Shown here in pieces: positions 45,400 to 54,917 of a DNA stretch of 64,000 nucleotides. This stretch comes from Pseudomonas sp. FEN. Lineage in GTDB: Bacteria; Pseudomonadota; Gammaproteobacteria; Pseudomonadales; Pseudomonadaceae. The notes beneath the pieces are model-generated. The model made no database searches. It saw nothing but the letters and a program-made list of their open reading frames with translations, and had not been told where the DNA came from. The translations under genes and the position numbers were made by a program. The stretch is taken from positions 1 to 64,000 of the forward strand of contig NZ_CAJFDC010000010.1 of the NCBI RefSeq assembly GCF_904067045.1, written 5' to 3'. How positions within the stretch are numbered: the first letter of the stretch is position 1; every line of letters starts with the position of its first letter.

Positions 45400-45852
45400 T
45401 CAGAGGCTGTCTTGCAAATGTCCGCGCAAAGCCAGCAGCTCGGCCTGGAGGGCGCGCAGGCGTTCCAGGGAGTCGCCGCTGGCGGCGAGTATGCACTGCG
45501 GGATACCCCGTGCCTGCTCGCGCAAGGCCCGGCCCTGTTCGGTCAATTCGACGATGACCACGCGCTCGTCCTCCTTGCTCCGGGTCCGGCTCAGCAGCCC
45601 CTCGCTTTCGAGGCGCTTGAGCAGGGGGGTCAGGGAGCCCGGATCGGTCAGCAGGCGCGTGCTGATCTCACCCACGGTCAGGCCGTCCTTCTCCCAGAGC
45701 ACCATCATTGCCAGGTATTGCGGATAGGTCAGGTTGAGGGCCTGGAGCAGGGGTTTGTAGACCTTGGTCATCAACAACGAGGTGGAGTGCAGGGCAAAGC
45801 ACACCTGATGGTCCAGAAGCAGGTCGTCACAGTTGTCGCGGTTGCTGGTCAT
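45400..45852 (-). CDS. ohrR: MarR-family redox regulator OhrR
   Basis: A 150-residue MarR repressor. The peroxide-sensing cysteine is Cys18 in LDHQVCFAL, the family hallmark, and the winged helix follows (LTVGEISTRLLTDPGSLTPL, KRLESEGLLSRTRSKEDER). Oxidation of Cys18 should release it from the ohr promoter 285 bases downstream. It is on the same strand as ohr and just upstream. Confidence 0.93.
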   Translation of the reverse strand: MTSNRDNCDDLLLDHQVCFALHSTSLLMTKVYKPLLQALNLTYPQYLAMMVLWEKDGLTVGEISTRLLTDPGSLTPLLKRLESEGLLSRTRSKEDERVVIVELTEQGRALREQARGIPQCILAASGDSLERLRALQAELLALRGHLQDSL

Positions 45853-45907
45853 TGCTAAAGCCTTATGCGTTACGTCCGATGAATCTAGCGGTCAAATCTT
45901 TAATGCG

Positions 45908-46129
45908 CTAGAGAATTCTCCCACCTTGGTGTCGTTCCAGTCCGCTTTGCAGGACCAGGTCCCAAGGTGGCACGGGCCTGAAACGGCTCTTGAGCAACTC
46001 CAGCAGCAAGCGGCTGCGGGAGTTGGCCGGTTGTTCCAGGCGTAACGGGTAGACACCGGCGGGAAAACTGCCGGTTTCCGGGACATAGAGACACAGCCCA
46101 AGCTGATCGGTCAGGGTTGTAGGATTCAT
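45908..46129 (-). CDS. Small hypothetical protein, possibly a decayed regulator tail
   Basis: A 73-residue frame with strong G/C third-position bias. The segment CLYVPETGSFPAGVYPLRLE, then SRSRLLLELLKSRF, loosely recalls the C-terminal end of a LysR effector domain, but the alignment is weak. No clear ribosome site precedes the ATG at 46129; an ATG at 46162 is possible. It is either a small gene or a remnant, and occupies most of the 381-base gap between ohrR and the TSUP gene. Confidence 0.4.
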   Translation of the reverse strand: MNPTTLTDQLGLCLYVPETGSFPAGVYPLRLEQPANSRSRLLLELLKSRFRPVPPWDLVLQSGLERHQGGRIL

Positions 46130-46233
46130 ATGGGGTTGCATGCGCGACATTGGCATAAGCATTTTGCGTTGCTGTGCGTTTCCGCGTTAGCACGGACTGC
46201 GTAGCATGCAGGCCATTGAGTGGGGAGGTGGTT

Positions 46234-46983
46234 GTGATCGAATTGATTGAGTACGGGGTTCTGGGCGTCCTGATGGGCGCGGTGGGCGGTTTGTTCGGTA
46301 TTGGCGGCGGCCTGATCGCGATTCCGGTGCTGGGTATCCTGTTCGGGCTGGACCAGCAGTTGGCCCAGGGCACGGCATTGGTGATGGTGGTACCCAATGT
46401 GGTGCTGGCATTGCATCGCTATAACCAGCGCAACCGTATCGAGTTGCGTCACGCGCTGCCGCTGGTGCTGATGAGTTTCTGTTTTGCCTGGCTTGGCGCC
46501 CTGTGGGCGGTAGGGTTGGACGCGCGCAGCATGCGCCTGGGCTTTGTCGGTTTCCTGTTGGCCTTGTCGCTCTACAACCTGGTGCGGGTGTTCATGGCGC
46601 CAGCCGCGGTTTATCCGCGGATGCGTTATCCCTGGCCCTGGCTGGGCGTGCTGGGCGCGGCATCGGGAACCATGGGGGGGCTGTTCGGCGTCGGTGGCGC
46701 CGTGGTGGCGACGCCGTTCCTGACCAGCGTTTTTGGCACATCGCAGGTAGTTGCCCAAGGGCTGTCGCTGGCCCTGGCGCTACCCAGCACCAGTGTCACG
46801 CTGATTACCTATGCGCTGCACCATGAGGTCGACTGGGCCATGGGGGTCCCCATGGCCGTGGGGGGGCTGTTGAGCATAAGTTGGGGGGTGAAGGTGGCCC
46901 ACGCCTTGTCGGAAAAGCTCCTGCGTATCTTGTTCTGTGGCTTCCTGATGCTCTGTGCGGCGTTGCTCACACTTAAAGTCTGA
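46234..46983 (+). CDS. TSUP (TauE/SafE) family permease
   Basis: A 249-residue membrane protein with about eight helices and two TSUP half-repeats: GAVGGLFGIGGGLIAIPVLG near the start and GTMGGLFGVGGAVVATPF in the middle. Families of this type move sulfite, sulfonates or related anions. The start is GTG 46234 with GGGGAGG 5 bases upstream. It overlaps the convergent LysR gene by 11 bases. Confidence 0.88.
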   Translation: MIELIEYGVLGVLMGAVGGLFGIGGGLIAIPVLGILFGLDQQLAQGTALVMVVPNVVLALHRYNQRNRIELRHALPLVLMSFCFAWLGALWAVGLDARSMRLGFVGFLLALSLYNLVRVFMAPAAVYPRMRYPWPWLGVLGAASGTMGGLFGVGGAVVATPFLTSVFGTSQVVAQGLSLALALPSTSVTLITYALHHEVDWAMGVPMAVGGLLSISWGVKVAHALSEKLLRILFCGFLMLCAALLTLKV

Positions 46984-47854
46984 AGCCCTCGACGATGTGC
47001 TCGGCCAGGCATTCGGTGATCGGCGAGGGTTTGTTCGGGTTCCGCAACAGCATGATATTGGCCAGTGGCAACTGCGGCAGTCCCTCGGCCTCGCCGAGAA
47101 TGCGCAAGTCCGGGGTGATCAGGCTTTCCAGTTGCGCGGTGACCGCCAGCCCGGCGCTGACCACCGCCATGATCGCCGCCAGGCTGGAGCAGTTGTAGGC
47201 CAGGCGATAGTCCCGGTTCCGGGCGTCCAATGCATTGCAGACCCACTCGGTGCAGAAACAGTCGTTGCTGGGCATGGCCAAGGGCATGACCGCTTGCTCG
47301 TGGGTACTGAAACATTGGGCCTCTGCCCAGACCAGCCGCTCCTGGCGCAATAATTGGCCGAGTTCGTTGCCTGGTTTGCGGGTGACGATGGTCAGGTCCA
47401 GGTCCTGGCGTTGCAGCAATTGCACGGAGGACTCGCAGTTCACCTCGATCTGGATCAGCGGGTAGAACTGCGCGAAGTGCGACAGGATACCTGGCAGAAA
47501 GCGCATCACGTAGTCGTCCGGCACGCCGATCCGCACCATGCCGACCATATGTGGGTCGCGCAGGGTATTGAACACTTCGCTATGCAACTTCAGGATCCGC
47601 CGGGCATAGCCGAGCAGGACCTGCCCCTCGACCGTCAGTCGGACCTGGCGCCCGTCGCGCTGGAACAACTGGCGTTTGAGCACATCTTCTTCCAGGCGCT
47701 TCATCTGCATGCTGACGGCCGACTGGGTGCGATTGACCTGTTCGCCGGCCTTGGTAAAGCCGCCTTGATCGGCAATCGCAACGAAGGTGCGCAGGACGTC
47801 GGTATCGATGCTCGGGTAGCTGGACAATTCATCAATCTCTGAGATGTATTGCAT
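46973..47854 (-). CDS. LysR-family transcriptional regulator
   Basis: A 293-residue LysR protein. The DNA-binding domain is VLRTFVAIADQGGFTKAGEQ with RTQSAVSMQMKRLEED, and the effector domain begins about residue 95 (GMVRIGVPDDYVMRFLPG), the form of the LrhA/HexA group. ATG 47854 is used; upstream in-frame ATGs lack better ribosome sites. It is convergent with the TSUP gene and divergent from the DUF1127 gene. Confidence 0.9.
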   Translation of the reverse strand: MQYISEIDELSSYPSIDTDVLRTFVAIADQGGFTKAGEQVNRTQSAVSMQMKRLEEDVLKRQLFQRDGRQVRLTVEGQVLLGYARRILKLHSEVFNTLRDPHMVGMVRIGVPDDYVMRFLPGILSHFAQFYPLIQIEVNCESSVQLLQRQDLDLTIVTRKPGNELGQLLRQERLVWAEAQCFSTHEQAVMPLAMPSNDCFCTEWVCNALDARNRDYRLAYNCSSLAAIMAVVSAGLAVTAQLESLITPDLRILGEAEGLPQLPLANIMLLRNPNKPSPITECLAEHIVEGFRL

Positions 47855-47921
47855 AAAAAACATTCGTTGGATTGATCTTAGCCTCAAGCACAGACTTTCG
47901 TCATCCCAACAGGAGGATAGG

Positions 47922-48152
47922 ATGATGAAAGGTCAAAAAGGTTTTGTGTTGATGGGTGGGGCCGGGCACTCGGTGTTTTCGTTGCGGGCCTTGTGGCAGC
48001 GGATTGCCCGTTGGCACGAGGTGTCACGCGAGCGTCGGCTGCTGGCGACGTTGAATGACGAGGCGCTCAAGGACATGGGGCTCAGTCGCGCCGATGTCGA
48101 GCAGGAAACCCACCAGCACTTCTGGAGCGATCCACTGGGCAAGGGCCGTTGA
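47922..48152 (+). CDS. DUF1127 small protein
   Basis: A 76-residue protein whose C-terminal 45 residues are the Arg-rich DUF1127 domain (LWQRIARWHEVSRERRLLAT, LNDEALKDMGLSRADVEQET). AGGAGG precedes the ATG pair (47922/47925). Small DUF1127 proteins influence RNA turnover and phosphate or carbon metabolism in other bacteria; the role here is unknown. Confidence 0.82.
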   Translation: MMKGQKGFVLMGGAGHSVFSLRALWQRIARWHEVSRERRLLATLNDEALKDMGLSRADVEQETHQHFWSDPLGKGR

Positions 48153-48210
48153 TGGCGCTACACAAATAGTGGGCGAGTGGGGTAGTTTGCGGGTTCACAA
48201 GGAGGCGTGC

Positions 48211-49422
48211 ATGCCCGCGGACCAATCGTTTTCATTGCAGCAAGCCCGGCGCCTGGCGCTGGCGGCCCAGGGGTTCCAGGGGCGCAAGACCCAGGCGCTG
48301 GTCAAGCCGCCGCAGCTCAATCGGCTGATCGAACGTCTGGGCGTCGTGCAGATCGATTCGGTCAATGCGCTGGTACGTTCGCATTACCTGCCGCTGTTCT
48401 CGCGCTTGGGCAACTATGCCCCTGACCTGCTGGACCAGGCCGCCTGGAGTCAGGGGCGGCGGCGTACCTTGTTCGAATACTGGGGGCACGAAGCGTCGTT
48501 GCTGCCGATGTCGCTGTACCCGCTGCTGCGCTGGCGCATGCGGCGGGCGTCTCGTGGCGAGGGGATCTATCAACAGATGGCGCGTTTCGGCCGCGAGCAA
48601 CAGGCGACCATTCGCCGGGTGTTGGCATTGGTCGAGGAGCGCGGCGCGTTGGGCGCGGGCAGTTTGTCGAGTCGTGAGGAAAAGGCCGGGCCCTGGTGGG
48701 ATTGGAGTGCCGAGAAGCATGCGCTGGAATGGTTGTTCGCCGCCGGTGAAGTGACGGTGGCTGGGCGTCGGGGCTTTGAGCGCCTCTACGATCTACCGGA
48801 GCGAGTCATTCCCGCGGCGGTGCTCGGACAGCCGCTGGTCGAGGAGGCCGAGGCCCAGCGCGGTTTGTTGCGCCAGGCCGCGACGGCCCTCGGAGTGGCG
48901 ACGGAGAAGGACCTGCGTGACTATTTTCGGCTGGACCCCGGCGACAGTCGGGCGCGCCTGGCGGAGTTGCTCGAGGCGGGGGAGTTGCAGGTGGGCGAGG
49001 TGCGGGGCTGGCGCCAGCCGGTGTATTGGCGGCCCGACGTCAAGGTCCCGCGCCGGATCGAGGCCAGTGCGTTGTTGTCACCGTTCGACTCGCTGATCTG
49101 GGAGCGCAGCCGTACCGAGCGCTTGTTCGATTTCCGTTATCGCTTGGAGATCTATACGCCGCGGCACAAGCGGGTGTATGGCTACTATGTGTTGCCGTTC
49201 CTGCATGCTGAGCGGATTGCCGCGCGGGTCGACCTGCGGGCGGAGCGGGCACTCGGGCGGTTGGCGGTGCACGCCGTGCATGAAGAAGAGCCGGGGCTGG
49301 ATGAGGCGGGGATGGCGGCGTTGGCCGTCAACTTGCGGCAGTTGGCCGAGTGGCTGGGCTTGCCGGATATTCAGCTCAATTGTCAGCGGGCCAGTGCGCA
49401 GCGGTTGCGCGGGTTATTGTAG
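48211..49422 (+). CDS. alkX: AlkX/YcaQ-type DNA glycosylase
   Basis: A 403-residue winged-helix DNA glycosylase of the HTH_42/AlkZ family, E. coli members of which unhook DNA interstrand crosslinks. The catalytic Q-hydrophobic-D motif is Gln47-Ile48-Asp49 in RLGVVQIDSVN, marking the AlkX rather than the AlkZ (QxQ) branch. Further signatures are FEYWGHEASLLPM and PFDSLIWERSRTERLF. GGAGG lies 5 bases before the ATG. A REPIN follows. Confidence 0.88.
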   Translation: MPADQSFSLQQARRLALAAQGFQGRKTQALVKPPQLNRLIERLGVVQIDSVNALVRSHYLPLFSRLGNYAPDLLDQAAWSQGRRRTLFEYWGHEASLLPMSLYPLLRWRMRRASRGEGIYQQMARFGREQQATIRRVLALVEERGALGAGSLSSREEKAGPWWDWSAEKHALEWLFAAGEVTVAGRRGFERLYDLPERVIPAAVLGQPLVEEAEAQRGLLRQAATALGVATEKDLRDYFRLDPGDSRARLAELLEAGELQVGEVRGWRQPVYWRPDVKVPRRIEASALLSPFDSLIWERSRTERLFDFRYRLEIYTPRHKRVYGYYVLPFLHAERIAARVDLRAERALGRLAVHAVHEEEPGLDEAGMAALAVNLRQLAEWLGLPDIQLNCQRASAQRLRGLL

Positions 49423-49454
49423 GCGCGGGCTATGTTGGCGCCTGTGAAGGCCTC

Positions 49455-49545
49455 TTCGCGGGCAAGCACCGCTCCGACAGGTTTCGGGTTGTTCACAAAA
49501 TCCCGGAACGACTCGGATACCGTGGGAGCGGTGCTTGCCCGCGAA
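49455..49545. repeat. REPIN (two inverted REP sequences)
   Basis: Perfect 21-bp inverted arms at 49455-49475 and 49525-49545, core GCGGGCAAGCACCGCTCC, are separated by 49 bases. It is a different REP type from the one at 32621. Confidence 0.85.
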
Positions 49546-49578
49546 TAGGCCCTAGCAGGCAACAAAAAACCTACTGAC

Positions 49579-51791
<2,213 letters not shown>

Positions 51792-51890
51792 ATGGAGGGT
51801 GATGGCGCGGAGCACGAGCAAGCTGGCGCTATCCGCGCCTTGTCATAATCGATAATTTCAGAAGCCTCTTATTGTCAGATTCTACCAATA

Positions 51891-52295
51891 TCAGGGTTGT
51901 ATTCTGTCCAGGTAGATTGATCGCTTCTGACTCATTTTTGTGATGCAGTTGTTGATGAGCGTTTCATGGGCAGGAGAGGACGGGTCAGCTAAAAAAGATT
52001 CAAGCTCACAGTTACTATCGCGTAACGCTAGCCAGGCTCGTTGAGAGTTTTTGAGTTTTGAAAGGTAGCGGTCCCCAGTTTCTGGAGAGGGACTGTATTG
52101 TTCTTTGATTCGGGTGATCAATTTTTTGTAACTCTCATTGAGTTTTTTATCTGCGCTTTCTTTTTCTACGTTTGCACAAATGTCTATTTGCGCGCTGACT
52201 GTTATATTTGTGCAGTCAAGTGCGTGGGTGTTGCCTGCTAGCAACCACAAAGTCACGGAAAATAGATGGCTAAGTCTTTTTTTGATAATGGTCAT
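51891..52295 (-). CDS. LprI/DUF1311-family lysozyme inhibitor, probable immunity protein
   Basis: A 134-residue periplasmic protein. A signal peptide ends NTHA before LDCTNI. The mature domain has four cysteines (DCTN, ICANV, NCELE, NNCIT) and the DUF1311 pattern DKKLNESYKKLI, LKNSQRAWLALRDSNCELE. LprI-type proteins inhibit lysozymes. Its ATG overlaps the stop of the muramidase effector (ATGA), and both are AT-rich, so it is predicted to protect the producer from that effector in the periplasm. Confidence 0.82.
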   Translation of the reverse strand: MTIIKKRLSHLFSVTLWLLAGNTHALDCTNITVSAQIDICANVEKESADKKLNESYKKLITRIKEQYSPSPETGDRYLSKLKNSQRAWLALRDSNCELESFLADPSSPAHETLINNCITKMSQKRSIYLDRIQP

Positions 52296-54865
52296 TGTTG
52301 GTGCTTTCTTAAGTAGTTTGCGCGCTGCCGGGCTGGTTCGTATTGACTGATTGTTTGTGTGTTTTCTATATAATTTATCAGTTCGGAAAAGCTATTTTTC
52401 ATGCCTGCTTTCATTGGGTTTGGACCGGCGGTAAAACCTTGATAAACGAAATCGACAAGGATATCTTTGATGATGGGGTTAAGTGATTCCCATGCCTCCC
52501 GTTCGGCTAGGTCTTCTGTCCAATTGTTATAGTTGACTATCGTTCTGTTGATATAATCTGGATAAATCAAGTCAAAGAGGGCGTGCTCTTGTTTGTGTGT
52601 GATGTTTCCTATTGGCGCGAGATGGTCGTTGACGAATTGGGCCGCCTGACTACCCTTTAGGCCGGCCGCCTCGGCGAGTTTTGAGGCTTGAACATGAGGG
52701 ATGCCCGCCGCAAGCATATGGTTATAAATTTCTGATTGGCTTCTTGTGCCCATATCGTAACCTCGGCCTATTGTTACCCCCGATAGATTATTTCCGGGCC
52801 AGTGGATATGGCGACTGTAATAAGGAGAGCCCGGAATGTCATTACCTTCAGCGTCGAATGTAATTCGACCTGGTTTTTGATATACGACGTTTTTGTCGCT
52901 GTGAAAACTCATCATCAACACGATCATATGGAAGTGCCACGCCTTACCCTCCAGACTGATCCCATGCCGCCCAGCCAACTCCGCCCACCACGACAGTTTC
53001 TTTATCCGCGCTTTTGCAACCTGCCATTGCTCAGGCCTGACGCGTCCCGTTTGGGCCCAGAGCGCATCCAGCTCATCCCACTTTTGCGCATTCCAGAACC
53101 ACTCGCTTTCATAATGGGTAATCAGTCGGCCCATCGCTTGCGCATGCCAAGGCCTGCCCCGTGCGGCACGGATTTCCTCGTGTCCCAGGCGTTCGTTCGC
53201 GCCGATATTCAGGAGCCCGTGCAGCCGTGAGCGGATCGGCCCTTTTCCGGCGCTGTTCGCCAAGGCTCGGTAATGACGACGCTGCTCAGTGCTCAGGTCC
53301 GCCTGCCATGAAAGATGGTGTGCAAGGTTGTCGGCATTTCGACTGGTCTCGCTGATACATTCATACCCCTCCCATTCCCACGGACTATGACGAGTCGTCA
53401 GCAGGTCCTGCTCCAATACCCAACCGCCGACGATTTCACCGGATTCGTTCGGCAACTGATTTTCCAGGCGCCACCAGCGGCGGGTGTAAGTGATGGAGGT
53501 GCCGGGGAGAGTTTCGGTGACGCTCAATTTCGACTCGGGTGGCAAAGACTCCAGCATCCCGACCGGCAGGATCATTTGTGCACCCAGCAGCGCTCCGGGG
53601 TCGTTGATGTCCGGCGGGTTATGGCTGTTGATATCTTCACGGTGGGGGACCACCCGGCTGCTGCCTTTGTAGAGTTTCAACAAAGTGCGTTGGTCGGTGG
53701 GAAGATAAGCGGCGTACTCACGACTTCGAGCGATAAAGCCGGGCACATCCTCGCAGCTGAAAACCTCCAGGTGCAGGAGGTTCCTGGGGCTGTCCTCGCT
53801 GAGTTCCTGATATTTGCCGACATGGCCGATCAGTTCGCCGGCCTTGATCCTGATCGGTTCCTCCAGCACGACAACGCGATTCCTTGCTTCTGGTTCGCTG
53901 TTGGCCTCCAGCGCATCCAGCCAGACAAAACCCGGTAGAGGATCGTGCTCATCGACCACCAGAGGCGGCACACACTCGCCGCTGACGATTTTCAGCAATT
54001 TGCGGAATTTGCCCACTGCTCCCGCGTTGCCGATCCTGATTGTGCTGCCGACAGGTAATAGCCCCAGTGGATGACCATGGGCATTGGCCGTGGCGCGAAC
54101 GTTCAAGCCGGTCTGCTGCTCGGCGGGAGCATCCCTGGCGCCATTGCCGATCAGATAGCGATCCGGCCCCAAGGCTGTCATTTCTGCTTTGAACACCCAG
54201 CCAGTGGACGGTGCCAGTCCCTGGATCGCGGGGCTGACGCTGATAATCTCCAACCATTTGTCCGCCTCCGGCGCGGTCTTGGTCATGACGGTTGTGCCCC
54301 GTGGCAGGACAGCCAGGATCAGCCCATGATCCGCTTGACCTTTCGGTGCGGCCCGGACCCTCAACCCAAGGGTCTTGTCCTGTGCATTGGCTTTGATCCG
54401 ATAGACGCCGCCGCCCCAGAACGCGGGGCGGAGCAACCCTGGGCTGGCCTGGTAAGCCGCCCAATCCAGCAGGTGCATGTACAGGCTGTACACAGTCAAT
54501 GTCGGCGCGGGAGGTGCATACGAGATGCCTGTAAGGGGAGGCGGTTGCAAGCGATGCCTGACCAGTACAAAGCCGCTGGAAAACACCGTCGAACGCTGCT
54601 CGAAGCTCGAGGTCGGATAGTGTTCGTCGATGCGATAGGCGATCACCTCGCCGTCGGCCAGGCAAAAGACCTCGCGTTTGTCCGAGATCAAACCCGTGGC
54701 GTCATCGAAATGAATGCCTCCGTGCCAAAGCCCTCGCCGTCCCAATGGGTAGTAACCGCCTTCGGCCTTTGCCAAGGCCTTGAAGTCGCGGTGGGGATCG
54801 TAAGGGGTCTGATGCTCTCCCTTTAAGGGAAATGACCAGTTTTTAGTTATGAACATCACTGTCAT
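52292..54865 (-). CDS. VgrG-linked muramidase effector with split LytM-like fold
   Basis: An 857-residue cell-wall effector. Residues 1-135 and about 335-375 look like two halves of a LytM/M23 fold: HGGIH at 48-52, YMHL at 129-132, then KAGELIGHVGKY and LLHLEV at 363-368. The active site seems degenerate, with a His in the expected Asp position and a Leu for the first His of HxH. Between the halves are two SH3-like segments (LGLRVRAAPKG, LNVRATANAHG). From about residue 648 a pesticin-like muramidase domain contains Glu673, Thr698 and Asp704 (GVTIGRGYDMG), with the spacing of the pesticin catalytic Thr201/Asp207. It lies 52 bases after vgrG and overlaps its immunity gene. Confidence 0.78.
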   Translation of the reverse strand: MTVMFITKNWSFPLKGEHQTPYDPHRDFKALAKAEGGYYPLGRRGLWHGGIHFDDATGLISDKREVFCLADGEVIAYRIDEHYPTSSFEQRSTVFSSGFVLVRHRLQPPPLTGISYAPPAPTLTVYSLYMHLLDWAAYQASPGLLRPAFWGGGVYRIKANAQDKTLGLRVRAAPKGQADHGLILAVLPRGTTVMTKTAPEADKWLEIISVSPAIQGLAPSTGWVFKAEMTALGPDRYLIGNGARDAPAEQQTGLNVRATANAHGHPLGLLPVGSTIRIGNAGAVGKFRKLLKIVSGECVPPLVVDEHDPLPGFVWLDALEANSEPEARNRVVVLEEPIRIKAGELIGHVGKYQELSEDSPRNLLHLEVFSCEDVPGFIARSREYAAYLPTDQRTLLKLYKGSSRVVPHREDINSHNPPDINDPGALLGAQMILPVGMLESLPPESKLSVTETLPGTSITYTRRWWRLENQLPNESGEIVGGWVLEQDLLTTRHSPWEWEGYECISETSRNADNLAHHLSWQADLSTEQRRHYRALANSAGKGPIRSRLHGLLNIGANERLGHEEIRAARGRPWHAQAMGRLITHYESEWFWNAQKWDELDALWAQTGRVRPEQWQVAKARIKKLSWWAELAGRHGISLEGKAWHFHMIVLMMSFHSDKNVVYQKPGRITFDAEGNDIPGSPYYSRHIHWPGNNLSGVTIGRGYDMGTRSQSEIYNHMLAAGIPHVQASKLAEAAGLKGSQAAQFVNDHLAPIGNITHKQEHALFDLIYPDYINRTIVNYNNWTEDLAEREAWESLNPIIKDILVDFVYQGFTAGPNPMKAGMKNSFSELINYIENTQTISQYEPARQRANYLRKHQQ

Positions 54866-54917
54866 CGCGGCACGCTCATCTGTGAATTCCTGTCTGGGTT
54901 GAAGGGCGCGGTGGGGT

